This document shows, piece by piece, positions 26,898-35,472 of a stretch of 64,000 nt of DNA; within the stretch, counting starts at the first letter, position 1, and each line of letters opens with the position of its first letter. This DNA is from Pelomonas sp963422775. GTDB lineage: Bacteria > Pseudomonadota > Gammaproteobacteria > Burkholderiales > Burkholderiaceae_C. Both the position numbers and the translations under genes were made by a program. The notes beneath the pieces were generated by a model. The model saw nothing but the letters and a program-made list of their open reading frames with translations, was not told the origin of the DNA and made no database searches. The stretch spans positions 1-64,000 of the forward strand of contig CAUJSJ030000130.1 in assembly GCA_963422775.4 (NCBI GenBank). The letters run 5' to 3'.

Positions 26898-27429
26898 ACT
26901 GAAGCCCCTCGCTCAGGCGCGTGTCGCTGAACGCGGGCGTACCTGATCGGTCTTGCAGACCGCGCAGCCGACAGAGCGGCTGCACTTCGGCAGGCGCGGC
27001 AAGTCCAAACGACTTGCCGTGTCCGGCCGCAGCCCCAAGGGGACGGCAATGCTTGAGGCATCGAGCCGCAAGCACATCGTCAATGCGGGCCGGCTGGGTG
27101 AACCGAGGTCGGACACAAGCAGTCCGTGCGGACTGCTTGTGTCTACGGAGGGCCATTGGCCTGCGGCCAATGGCAGGCCCGGCGCTTGGCCCGCGAATGT
27201 CAAGGCCTCCCGCCATGCATTCCTCCGCGTTTGCCCCGACGAAGCCACGGGATTTCGGTCACGATCACGCGCTAAGCTCCGAACTGCGTTTCGCCAGGGG
27301 ATTTTTCCCGGATGGCGGCGGGCGCAACAGGGCGAATTGAAGTACAGCGGAGGCTGGCCCAAGGACTGTGGCGCGGTTGCCGTAGCTTGGGTCGAGTCGA
27401 GGAGTGCCCGGCTTACGGGTTCTGAGTGA
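26898..27429. other. 532-bp intergenic region with two strong palindromes, no gene seen
   Basis: Short frames here have poor composition and no family signal. A palindrome with 15-bp arms and a 2-nt centre lies at 27112-27143 (GACACAAGCAGTCCG on the left), and one with 10-bp arms (GCCATTGGCC) at 27152-27174. A promoter for the HD-GYP gene may lie before 27430, but I find no convincing hexamer pair. Confidence 0.7.
27112..27174. repeat. Double palindrome, REP-like
   Basis: Two adjacent stem-loops: arms 27112-27126 with 27129-27143 (perfect 15 bp), and 27152-27161 with 27165-27174 (perfect 10 bp). No T tract follows. The layout of a long near-perfect palindrome followed by GC-rich shorter ones resembles that at 21631-21700. 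Confidence 0.75.
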
Positions 27430-28728
27430 ATGCAGGATAGAACAAGCGATCCTCTGATCGATGTGAGCCAGTTGACGGTCGGGATGTTCATTCATCTGGA
27501 CCTCGGCTGGATGTCGCATCCGTTTCCGTTGTCGAGCTTCAAGATCGCCTCCAGCGATCAACTGCTCATCCTGCGTCGCCTCGGCCTGACCCAGGTGCGG
27601 TGGAGCCCGGCCAAGAGCGACCTCAATCTACAGGCCGCCGGTAGCGAAGACGCCGCGGCCAACGACGCGGCCGTCGCCGGCGATTCCGCTGCTTGCGCCG
27701 AGCCCAGCCCCGAGGATCTCGCCCGCGAGGCTCACCGCCGCGCGCTCGCCGCCCAGCGCGAGGCCCTGCGGCTGTGCGAGGAGCAGTACGGCGAGGCCGC
27801 CGACGGCTTCCGCGGCGTCATGGACAAGGTCCAGTCCGACCCCCACCAGGCGCGCACCCAGGCCGAGAGCCTGACCGCCGCGCTGCTCGACAAGATGCTC
27901 GTCGAGGGTGATCTCAACATGCGCCTGCTGAACGAGGCCGCGGGCGACCGCAGCACTGCGCACGCGCTGAACGTCTGCATCATCGCGCTGCTGCTCGGCC
28001 GTGCCTTCGGACTGGGCCGCGACGAGATGATGGACCTTGGCGTCGGCTCCTTGTTGCACGACGTCGGCAAGCTCGAGGTCGCCGCGCGCCTGCGCCATCG
28101 CGACGAGAGCTTCACGGCTGCCGAGACCCAGGCCTACCAGCAGCATGTCGTCAAGGGCGTGGCCATCGCCCAGACCATGGGCCTGGCGCCCGGCCCGCTG
28201 CTCATCGTCGCCCAGCACCATGAGCATGCCGACGGCAGCGGCTTCCCGCAGCGCATCAACATGGACCGCATGAGCACCGGTGCGCGCATCGTTGCGCTGG
28301 TGAACCGATTTGACGGCCTGTGCAACCCGCTGATCACGTCCAAGGCGATGACGCCGCACGAGGCGCTGTCGCTGATGTTCGCGCAGGGCCGCAACCGCTT
28401 CGACGCGACCATGCTGAACGCTTTCATCCGCATGATGGGCGTCTACCCGCCTGGCTCCACGGTGCAGCTGACCGACGACCGCTACGCACTTGTCGTGTCC
28501 GTCAATTCGGCGCGGCCGCTCAAGCCCCGGGTCATGGTCCATGACGTCAAGGTGGCCAAGGAAGAGGCCCTCGTTCTCAACCTCGAAGACATGCCCGACC
28601 TGGGCATCCGCCGTAGCCTCAAGCCCCAGTTCCTGCCGCGGGCTTCGCTGGACTACCTGAGCCCGCGGGCGCGCATCGCCTACTTCTTCGATGCGGTCGC
28701 CACAGGCCCAGGGGAGCTGGCGGCGTGA
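27430..28728 (+). CDS. HD-GYP domain c-di-GMP phosphodiesterase-like protein (DUF3391 N terminus)
   Basis: HD-GYP proteins hydrolyse c-di-GMP to pGpG or GMP using bound metals. The 432-residue protein has the N-terminal DUF3391-type segment (VSQLTVGMFIHLDLGWMSHPF), a charged linker (about 75-150) and the HD-GYP core: HD at 210-211 (LLHDVGK) and HHEHADGSGFP at 263-273. The signature Tyr is Phe (GFP for GYP). The metal ligands seem present. Its stop overlaps the GTG start of a GGDEF-EAL gene, so two c-di-GMP proteins are made together. Confidence 0.93.
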   Translation: MQDRTSDPLIDVSQLTVGMFIHLDLGWMSHPFPLSSFKIASSDQLLILRRLGLTQVRWSPAKSDLNLQAAGSEDAAANDAAVAGDSAACAEPSPEDLAREAHRRALAAQREALRLCEEQYGEAADGFRGVMDKVQSDPHQARTQAESLTAALLDKMLVEGDLNMRLLNEAAGDRSTAHALNVCIIALLLGRAFGLGRDEMMDLGVGSLLHDVGKLEVAARLRHRDESFTAAETQAYQQHVVKGVAIAQTMGLAPGPLLIVAQHHEHADGSGFPQRINMDRMSTGARIVALVNRFDGLCNPLITSKAMTPHEALSLMFAQGRNRFDATMLNAFIRMMGVYPPGSTVQLTDDRYALVVSVNSARPLKPRVMVHDVKVAKEEALVLNLEDMPDLGIRRSLKPQFLPRASLDYLSPRARIAYFFDAVATGPGELAA

Positions 28729-30860
28729 ACGCCAGCCGCGAGGCGCAGTCTGCACTGCCTCGCAATCCCGAGGCGCCGTCCGTGATCGGCGCGCTCCTTG
28801 AAGGCCTTCCCGAGCCGGCCTGGCTGGTGGATGGCGACAGCCTCACCGTCAGCGTCATCAACCGCGCCGCGCTGCGCCTGCTGGGCCTCAAGCCCGAGCG
28901 CGCCTTCGGCCAGCCGCCGGCGGCGCTGTGCGGGTCACTTGAAGACGAAGCCTTCTGGCAGGGCGCCGCGCGCGACCCGTTTGCGCGCATCCGCTCCGAC
29001 ACCGTGCTGACGCACAGCGACGGCCAGCCCCGCTGGGTCAGCCGCAGCATCAGCCCCATCCACACGCCCGAGGGCGGGCGTTACTGGCTGGTGCTGCTGC
29101 ATGACCAGACCCGCCGCCGCCGTGCCGAGGCCGAACGCGAGACGCTGCTGGCTGAATTGCGCGCCACGCTCGAATCCACGGCCGACGGCATCCTCGTCGT
29201 CGACCTGGGCGGCCGCGTGCGCAGCTTCAACCGCCGCTTCGCCAAGCTCTGGGGTCTGCCCGGCGGCCTGCTGCACGAGCCTGGCGACGCCGGCCTGTGG
29301 CTGAGCCTGCAGCGCGTCATGCGCGACGGCGAGCAGTACCGGCTGCGCATCGAGGCCTTGCTGGACGCGCCGCTGATGCGCTCCAGCGACATGCTGCGCC
29401 TGGCCGACGGCCGCGTGCTGGAGCAGGTCTCGCTGCCGCAGATGAGCCGCGGCGAGCCCATCGGCCGCGTCTTTTCCTTTCGCGACCTGAGCGAGAAGCT
29501 CGCCGCCCACCAGCGCATCGAAGAACTCGGCCGCTCCGACGTGCTGACCGGCGCGCCCAACCGCCGCGCGCTGGCCGACCGCATCGTGCAGCAGATGGCG
29601 GTCGTCGACACCGGCGAACCGGCGCCCGCCTTCGCGTTGCTGCATCTCGACCTGGACCGCTTCAAGCAGATCAACGACACGCTCGGCCACAGCTACGGCG
29701 ACCGCGTGCTGCGCGACGTCGTCGAACGCCTGCGCGGTGCCGTTGGCGCCAACGACACACTGGCCCGGCTGGGCGGCGACGAATTCGCGCTGCTCATCGA
29801 CGGCGCCCAGATGTTCGAGGCCGAGGCCGCCGCCCGCCGCGTGCAGCAGTTGCTCGCCCAGCCCTTCAGCTTCGATACGCTGAGCTTCACGGTCACGGCC
29901 AGCTGCGGCGTCGCCCTCTACCCCGGCGACGGCAGCACACCCGACGAGCTGATGGCCAGCGCCGAGCGCGCCATGCACTGGGTCAAGGAAAGCGGCCGAG
30001 CGGGCTTCCGCTTCCACGTGCCGCGCAAGGAAGTGGACCTGCTGTCGCGCATGCGCCTGGACCACGACATGCGCCAGGCCCTCGCCGAGGGGCGTTTTCG
30101 CCTGCACTACCAGCCCCAGGTCGAGCTCGGCAGCGACCGCGTCATCGGCGCCGAGGCGCTGATCCGTTGGCGCGACCCGCAGCGCGGCGACATCTCGCCG
30201 GCCGAATTCATCCCGCTGGCCGAGGAGAGCGGCTTCGTCGTCGCCATCGGCGAGTGGGTGCTGCGCGAGGCCGTGGCCCAGGCCGCTCACTGGCTCAGCC
30301 GCGGCCTGCGCATGCCGGTGGCCGTCAACGTGTCGGCGCTGCAGTTCCAGCAGGCGCACTTCGTCGAGACCGTCGCCGAGGTGCTGCGCGAGGCGATGCT
30401 GCCGGCCAGCATGCTGGAGCTGGAGCTGACCGAGAGCGTGCTGCTCGGCGACGCCGAGGAAGGCCTGCGCCGCATGCGCGCGCTGGCGGGGCTGGGCGTC
30501 ACGCTGTCCATCGACGACTTCGGCACCGGCTACTCGTCGCTCGCCTATCTGAAGCGATTCCCCATTCAGCGCCTGAAGATCGACCGCAGCTTTGTGCAGG
30601 GCCTGCCGGGCGACGCCAGCGACGTCGGCATCGCCAACGCCATCGTGCAGATGGGCCGGGCGCTGGGGCTGCAGGTCATCGCCGAGGGCGTCGAGACCGA
30701 GGCCCAGCGCGATTTCCTGGCCCAGGCCGGCTGCCACGAGTTCCAGGGCTATCTGTTTGCCAAGCCCCTGCCGCCGGATGAATTCGAGAGGCGCGTGCGC
30801 CCGCGCCGCCATGTCGTTGACGCGCCGGTGTCCGGCTGGCTGGGGCTGGCCAGCGGCTGA
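28725..30860 (+). CDS. PAS-PAS-GGDEF-EAL protein
   Basis: The 711-residue protein has a first PAS segment (LLEGLPEPAWLVDGDSL) and a second (LESTADGILVVDLGGRV). A GGDEF domain follows (GGDEF near residue 350), with a changed DVLTGAPNRR motif and GAND in place of an RxxD I-site. The EAL domain has GAEALIRW near 477, DDFGTGYSSLAYLK and EGVETEAQ, all intact. A phosphodiesterase role is likely; cyclase activity is possible. The GTG start overlaps the HD-GYP stop (GTGA), indicating translational coupling. Confidence 0.95.
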   Translation: MNASREAQSALPRNPEAPSVIGALLEGLPEPAWLVDGDSLTVSVINRAALRLLGLKPERAFGQPPAALCGSLEDEAFWQGAARDPFARIRSDTVLTHSDGQPRWVSRSISPIHTPEGGRYWLVLLHDQTRRRRAEAERETLLAELRATLESTADGILVVDLGGRVRSFNRRFAKLWGLPGGLLHEPGDAGLWLSLQRVMRDGEQYRLRIEALLDAPLMRSSDMLRLADGRVLEQVSLPQMSRGEPIGRVFSFRDLSEKLAAHQRIEELGRSDVLTGAPNRRALADRIVQQMAVVDTGEPAPAFALLHLDLDRFKQINDTLGHSYGDRVLRDVVERLRGAVGANDTLARLGGDEFALLIDGAQMFEAEAAARRVQQLLAQPFSFDTLSFTVTASCGVALYPGDGSTPDELMASAERAMHWVKESGRAGFRFHVPRKEVDLLSRMRLDHDMRQALAEGRFRLHYQPQVELGSDRVIGAEALIRWRDPQRGDISPAEFIPLAEESGFVVAIGEWVLREAVAQAAHWLSRGLRMPVAVNVSALQFQQAHFVETVAEVLREAMLPASMLELELTESVLLGDAEEGLRRMRALAGLGVTLSIDDFGTGYSSLAYLKRFPIQRLKIDRSFVQGLPGDASDVGIANAIVQMGRALGLQVIAEGVETEAQRDFLAQAGCHEFQGYLFAKPLPPDEFERRVRPRRHVVDAPVSGWLGLASG

Positions 30861-30889
30861 GCCGGCGCGGCGGCGCGCACAATGCAGCC

Positions 30890-31213
30890 ATGCTCTACCG
30901 CTTCAAATCCAAGGCTGGCGCCGACGTCATCATGATGGCCGATTCGGCCGATGCCGTGCTGCGTTTGATGGGACGTGAATCCGCGCCCCAAGGCATCCTC
31001 GAAGCCGCTTCACTGCCGGGTCTTGTCCAGGCGCTGGAGGCGGGTGTCGCGGCCGATGACGATCAGTTTCAACGCGCCGTGGACGACGCCAAGGCCGCCG
31101 GCGAAGCCGTGCCGCGCCGCCAGGGCGTGTCCCTGCGCCAACGCGCCTGGCCGTTGCGCGAGCTGATGCAGCGCAGCGCAAAAGAGGGCGCCGACGTCGT
31201 CTGGGGCGTCTAG
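30890..31213 (+). CDS. DUF1840 family protein
   Basis: The 107-residue protein begins MLYRFKSKAGADVIMMADSA and ends with RAWPLRELMQRSAKEGADVVWGV, the pattern of DUF1840 proteins common in betaproteobacteria. Its function is not known. The stop shares one base with the GTG start of the phosphatase gene (TAGTG), so the two are probably one transcription unit. Confidence 0.85.
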   Translation: MLYRFKSKAGADVIMMADSADAVLRLMGRESAPQGILEAASLPGLVQALEAGVAADDDQFQRAVDDAKAAGEAVPRRQGVSLRQRAWPLRELMQRSAKEGADVVWGV

Positions 31214-31857
31214 TGCTGGAAAAAGCCACCCGGCTCATCCTGATCCGGCACGGGGAAACCGCCTGGAATCGCGCGACGCGCATCCAGGGCCACACCGACA
31301 TTCCTCTCAGCGCGCTCGGCCTGGCCCAGGCCGAGCGGCTCGCCGAAGCGCTGGCCGACGAGCCGCTGGCCGCCATCTATTCCAGCGACCTCAGCCGCGC
31401 CAGACAGACGGCCGAGGCCCTGGCCGGCACCCGCGACCTGCCCATCCGTTTCGACACCGCACTTCGCGAGCGGGCCTTCGGGCGCTTCGAGGGCCTGAGT
31501 TGGCAGCAGATCGAGCAGGGTTATCCCGAGGATGCGGCTCGCTGGCGACGTCGCGAGCCCGACTTTCCTGTCGGCGGCGGCGAGAGCCTGAATGTCTTCA
31601 GCGCGCGATGTCTTGAGGTGGCCAGCCGCGCCGCGGCCGCCCATCCGGGCCAGAGCATCGCCCTCGTTGCCCATGGCGGCGTGCTGGACTGCCTCTACCG
31701 TGCCGCCACCCGCGTCGCGCTGGACGCGCCACGCAGCTGGCAACTGGGTAACGCCACCATCAATCGCCTGCTGGCGACGCCCGATGGCTTCACGCTGATC
31801 GGCTGGAACGACGACCGCCACCTCGCCGGCCTGAGTGCCGACGACATCGCCGCCTGA
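31213..31857 (+). CDS. Histidine phosphatase (phosphoglycerate mutase-like superfamily)
   Basis: The 214-residue protein has the phospho-histidine motif LIRHGETAWN, the acid residue region LRERAFGRFEG and the second catalytic His in LVAHGGVLDC. Family members include CobC and GpmB-like phosphatases. The short length and lack of mutase inserts favour a phosphatase acting on a small phospho-metabolite; the substrate is unknown. It starts at GTG 31213. Confidence 0.9.
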   Translation: MLEKATRLILIRHGETAWNRATRIQGHTDIPLSALGLAQAERLAEALADEPLAAIYSSDLSRARQTAEALAGTRDLPIRFDTALRERAFGRFEGLSWQQIEQGYPEDAARWRRREPDFPVGGGESLNVFSARCLEVASRAAAAHPGQSIALVAHGGVLDCLYRAATRVALDAPRSWQLGNATINRLLATPDGFTLIGWNDDRHLAGLSADDIAA

Positions 31858-31938
31858 GGCGGCTGCGGGCATTTCAAGGCCCCTAGTGCACTGTTGCATC
31901 CACGCGTCGCTCGCATCAGGTGTGGCAAGAGGCGCTCC

Positions 31939-31944
31939 TATACT
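31939..31944 (+). promoter_or_regulatory. Candidate -10 box of the porin gene
   Basis: TATACT lies about 65 nt before the porin start codon. The -35 position (31916-31921) is weak. A roughly 55-nt untranslated leader ending in AAAGGCA would result. Confidence 0.4.
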
Positions 31945-32008
31945 GGCCGCCACCCGTCTTTCTAGGCAGGGCCTCAGGCCCCGTCCAACCTCTCTGTAAA
32001 GGCAAACG

Positions 32009-32959
32009 ATGAAGAAGATTGCACTCGTCGCCGCTCTGGCCGCCACCGCTGCCGCTCCGGCTTTCGCACAAAGCGTGACCCTGTGGGGCCGTCTCAACAC
32101 CACCGTGGAAAGCCAGAAGTTCGGCTCGCAAGACCGCAAGATCGTTGTGCAGAACAACTCGTCGCGTCTGGGCTTCAAGGGTAGCGAAGACCTCGGCGGC
32201 GGCCTGAAGGCCTCCTTCTCGCTGGAACACGGCCTGAACAGCGACACCGGTGCTGCCACCGGCGGCACGACCTTCTGGAACCGCGCTTCGTGGGTCCAGT
32301 TGGAAGGCAGCTTCGGCGGCGTTCGCCTTGGCAAGTGGTTCCCGGGCTCGTACTTCGCGACGGCCGACTACGTCAGCAACCACAACCACGACACTGGCAC
32401 GTCGGCTGACAACCTGTACGCCACGCAGTTCCAGACCAACAACAAGGTCTCCTACTTCACGCCCACGGCTGGCGGCCTGTCCGCCGAACTGTCGGTCAGC
32501 GCCGGCGAAGGCGCGACGACCCGTGCCACGGACGTCGCCGTCAACTACGACATGGGCCCGGCCCATGCTGGTTTCGGCTACGAGAAGAAGGGTGACTTCA
32601 CGCAGTTCGCAGTTCGCGGCCTGTATGAATTTGGCCCGGTGATCGTCGGTGGCTACATCCAGCGCGCCGAGAACCTCTTCGGTGTCAACGGCAAGAAGAA
32701 CTGGAACGTGTGGCGCGCCTCCGGCATGTACGTCGTGGGCCAGTCCGAGTTCCACGTGAACTTCGGCAAGGCAGACAACATCCTGGTCGACGACGGTGCC
32801 AAGCAGCTGACGGTTGGCTACAACTACAACCTGAGCAAGCGCACCAAGGTCTACGGCTTCTGGACCAAGACCGACAACCAGACCAAGGGCACCTACGCCA
32901 CCGGCGTCGCTGGCCAGGACTTCTCGTCGCTGGCTGCGGGTATCCGCCACAACTTCTGA
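32009..32959 (+). CDS. General outer-membrane porin (Burkholderiales type, OmpC/Omp32-like)
   Basis: Trimeric 16-strand porins let small hydrophilic solutes through the outer membrane. The 316-residue precursor has a signal peptide ending AAPAFA, then mature QSVTLWGRLNTTVE. It contains SSRLGFKGSEDLGGGLKASF, GGVRLGKWFPG in the loop-3 region, and a C-terminal Phe (AAGIRHNF), the outer-membrane assembly signal. Codon use is strongly biased, as for a highly expressed gene. A strong terminator follows; it is monocistronic. Confidence 0.95.
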   Translation: MKKIALVAALAATAAAPAFAQSVTLWGRLNTTVESQKFGSQDRKIVVQNNSSRLGFKGSEDLGGGLKASFSLEHGLNSDTGAATGGTTFWNRASWVQLEGSFGGVRLGKWFPGSYFATADYVSNHNHDTGTSADNLYATQFQTNNKVSYFTPTAGGLSAELSVSAGEGATTRATDVAVNYDMGPAHAGFGYEKKGDFTQFAVRGLYEFGPVIVGGYIQRAENLFGVNGKKNWNVWRASGMYVVGQSEFHVNFGKADNILVDDGAKQLTVGYNYNLSKRTKVYGFWTKTDNQTKGTYATGVAGQDFSSLAAGIRHNF

Positions 32960-32976
32960 TCCTTCGGGACGGAATG

Positions 32977-33003
32977 AAAGGCGCCCTGAGGGGCGCCTTT
33001 TTC
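32977..33003 (+). terminator. Rho-independent terminator of the porin gene
   Basis: Arms AAAGGCGCC and GGCGCCTTT are followed by further T, 18 nt after the porin stop codon. Confidence 0.9.
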
Positions 33004-33024
33004 ATTGCTGCCTTGCGGCGCCGT

Positions 33025-34083
33025 TCACTCCCCGAACAGGTCGGGTGAGCTCTTGCCTCCGGGCGGCGTGAGACCGAGGTGGCGCCAGGCCGCGAGCGTC
33101 GCGACGCGGCCGCGAGGGGTGCGCTGAAGAAAGCCCTGCTGGATCAGATAGGGTTCGATGACGTCCTCGATGGTGCCGGCTTCCTCGCCGATGGCCGCGG
33201 CGACGTTCTCCAGCCCGACCGGGCCGCCGTCGAAGCGATGCACGATGGCTTCCAGGAACTTGCGGTCCATCAGGTCGAAACCCTGCGGGTCCACGTCCAG
33301 CATCGCCAGCGCCTTGTCGGCAATGCCGGCGACGATGCGGCCATCCGCCTTGACCTCGGCGTAGTCGCGCACACGGCGCAGCAGCCGGTTGGCGATGCGA
33401 GGCGTGCCGCGCGAGCGGCGGGCGATCTCCAGCGCACCGTCCGCGTCGATGGGCGCGCCGAGCAGGCCGGCCGAGCGGGTCACGATGCGCTGCAACTCGG
33501 CCGGCGTGTAGAACTCCAGCCGCGCGACGATGCCGAAACGGTCCCGCAGCGGATTGGTCAGCATGCCGGCCCGCGTCGTGGCGCCCACCAGCGTGAACGG
33601 CTGCAGATCCAGCTTGATCGAGCGCGCCGCCGGCCCCTCGCCGATCATGATGTCGATCTGGTAGTCCTCCAGCGCCGGGTAGAGGATTTCCTCGACGACG
33701 GGGCTTAGCCGGTGGATTTCGTCGATGAACAGAACGTCGTTCTTCTCGAGGTTGGTCAGGATGGCGGCGAGGTCCTTGGGCTTCTCCAGCACCGGGCCGG
33801 AGGTCTGGCGCAGGTTCACACCCAGCTCGGCGGCAATGATGTGGGACAGCGTCGTCTTGCCCAGGCCGGGCGGGCCGAACAGCAGCACGTGGTCCAGCGC
33901 CTCGCGGCGCTTGCGGGCGGCGCCGATGAAGATTTCCAACTGCTCGCGCGCCTTGATCTGGCCGACGTAGTCGTCGAGCAGCTTGGGCCGCAGCGCGCGT
34001 TCCATCGCCTCCTCGCGGCTGGATTCCGGCGCGGCGCTGACGATGCGAGGCGCCGGCGCGAAGTCGTCAGTCTGGATGCTCAT
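33025..34083 (-). CDS. ruvB: Holliday junction branch-migration ATPase RuvB
   Basis: RuvB is the hexameric motor that, with RuvA, drives branch migration of Holliday junctions. The 352-residue protein has the family start (RPKLLDDYVGQ), Walker A GPPGLGKTT, Walker B IDEIHR, the GATTRAG sensor segment and a C-terminal winged-helix region (QQGFLQRTPRGR). Length and motifs are standard. Its start overlaps the ruvA stop (ATGA). It converges on the porin gene. Confidence 0.98.
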   Translation of the reverse strand: MSIQTDDFAPAPRIVSAAPESSREEAMERALRPKLLDDYVGQIKAREQLEIFIGAARKRREALDHVLLFGPPGLGKTTLSHIIAAELGVNLRQTSGPVLEKPKDLAAILTNLEKNDVLFIDEIHRLSPVVEEILYPALEDYQIDIMIGEGPAARSIKLDLQPFTLVGATTRAGMLTNPLRDRFGIVARLEFYTPAELQRIVTRSAGLLGAPIDADGALEIARRSRGTPRIANRLLRRVRDYAEVKADGRIVAGIADKALAMLDVDPQGFDLMDRKFLEAIVHRFDGGPVGLENVAAAIGEEAGTIEDVIEPYLIQQGFLQRTPRGRVATLAAWRHLGLTPPGGKSSPDLFGE

Positions 34084-34649
34084 GAGAGTTTCTTCAGCGC
34101 GAGCTTGATGCCGTCACTGACGCCGACGTCTGGCGGAAGCACCTTCAATGCGGCGGCCGCGTCCTTCTCGCTGTAACCCAGCGCGACCAAGGCTTGCAGG
34201 ATGTCTGCCTGGGCGTCATTGACCACGCTGGCCGGAAGCGCGAGGTCGGCGCCGAGTTTGCCTTTCAGCTCCAGCAGCAGCCGCTCTGCCGTCTTCTTGC
34301 CGATGCCAGGCACCTTGGTCAGCCGGCCGGTCTCCTGAAGCGATACGGCCTGAGCCAGTTCGGCGACGGACAGGCCGGACAGCAGCCCCAGCGCCATCTT
34401 CGGGCCGACGCCGCTGATCTTGATGAGCATGCGGAACGTGGCGCGCTCCTCGTGCGTGAGGAAGCCGAACAGCTGGTGCGCGTCCTCGCGCACGGTCAGG
34501 TGGGTCAGCAGCACGGCCCGCTCGCCCAAGCCGCCGAGGTTGAAGAAGGTGCTCATCGGCACATCCACCTCGTAGCCCACGCCCGCCACGTCGATGACGA
34601 CCTGGGGGGGCGATTTCTCGGCGATGACGCCAGTCAGTCTTCCAATCAT
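34080..34649 (-). CDS. ruvA: Holliday junction DNA helicase subunit RuvA
   Basis: RuvA is the tetrameric junction-binding partner of RuvB. The 189-residue protein starts MIGRLTGVIAEK and has the OB-fold, two helix-hairpin-helix motifs (ISGVGPKMAL and VPGIGKKTAERLLLEL) and a C-terminal RuvB-binding domain (ALVALGYSEKDA). The ATG at 34649 is preferred; a frame from 34709 is longer than the family. It overlaps ruvB. ruvC is not in the window. Confidence 0.97.
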   Translation of the reverse strand: MIGRLTGVIAEKSPPQVVIDVAGVGYEVDVPMSTFFNLGGLGERAVLLTHLTVREDAHQLFGFLTHEERATFRMLIKISGVGPKMALGLLSGLSVAELAQAVSLQETGRLTKVPGIGKKTAERLLLELKGKLGADLALPASVVNDAQADILQALVALGYSEKDAAAALKVLPPDVGVSDGIKLALKKLS

Positions 34650-34792
34650 CGACAGATTATGGTTCGCCCCCGGCTCGTGGGTACGCGATCCGCCCCCCGA
34701 GGGGGCCAAGCCTTTGCCGGCCTTGAGCCGTCAAGGGCTTGCTCGGCACCCGGCTTGGGGCGGCCCGGCGCTCGGGTGCAATACCGTGCCGA
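34650..34792. repeat. GC-rich intergenic repeat between ruvA and a response regulator
   Basis: The segment holds CCCCCCGAGGGGG (a short palindrome), GGCCAAGCC and GGCTTGGGGCGGCCCGGCGC, a composition I associate with intergenic repeats of Comamonadaceae-type genomes. No frame looks coding. Confidence 0.4.
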
Positions 34793-35446
34793 TCAGTTCC
34801 TGCCGAACAACCCGAGCCGTTGCGCTTCGAGAGCCGCTTCGGCACGCGAACTCACGTTGAGCTTGCGGTAGATCTGCTTCACATAGTCTGCGATCGTGTG
34901 ACGCGACAGGCCCAGCTGCACGCCGATCTCCGGCAGCGTGTAGCCCTTGGCCACGCGCAGCAGCACCTCGGTCTCGCGGTCGGTCAGCGACACCTCGTGC
35001 AGCAGCGCCTGCGAGCTGGGCTTCTTCTGGGCCGCAAAGTAGGCGATGACCTTGCGTGCGATGGATGGCGACAGCGGCGGCTCACCACCACTCATGCGCT
35101 GCAGCTGCTCCACCAGCAACTCGCGGGATTGTTCTTTCAGCAGATAGCCGAAGGCACCGGCCTGCAAGGCGGGGAAGAGGTGCTCGTCGTCGTCGTGGAT
35201 GGTGACGATGACCGACTGCACCTCGGGCTGCTTCTCGCGCAGCGCGGCGATGACCTCGACGCCCGAGCCATCCGGCAAGCCCAGGTCCAGCAGCGCCAGC
35301 GTGAAGCGCTGGCCGTTGACCAGCGACAGCGCGTCCTGCACCCGCGAGCATTCGGTGATCTGGGCGTTGGCGAACACCTGCTTGACCAGGGCCTTCAGCC
35401 AGGCGCGGATCTCCGGGATGTCTTCGAGCAGCAGGATGTGGTTCAT
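34793..35446 (-). CDS. NarL/FixJ-type response regulator
   Basis: The 217-residue protein has an N-terminal receiver (LLLEDIPEI, phospho-Asp in LLDLGLPDGSG, Lys in YLLKEQ) and a LuxR-type helix-turn-helix (LTDRETEVLLRVAKGYTLPEIGVQLGLS, then HTIADYVKQIYRKLNV). ATG 35446 begins the receiver; an earlier in-frame ATG lies in the upstream kinase gene. The kinase gene ends 26 bp upstream, so they form a two-component operon. Targets are unknown. Confidence 0.94.
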   Translation of the reverse strand: MNHILLLEDIPEIRAWLKALVKQVFANAQITECSRVQDALSLVNGQRFTLALLDLGLPDGSGVEVIAALREKQPEVQSVIVTIHDDDEHLFPALQAGAFGYLLKEQSRELLVEQLQRMSGGEPPLSPSIARKVIAYFAAQKKPSSQALLHEVSLTDRETEVLLRVAKGYTLPEIGVQLGLSRHTIADYVKQIYRKLNVSSRAEAALEAQRLGLFGRN

Positions 35447-35472
35447 GGCGGGCCTCGGAATCAGAGCGAAAT

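Noticed and set aside
26921..27340. 139-codon frame in the gap before the HD-GYP gene
   Set aside because: Overlaps the palindromes in several frames, Arg/Pro/Ala-rich, no signal.
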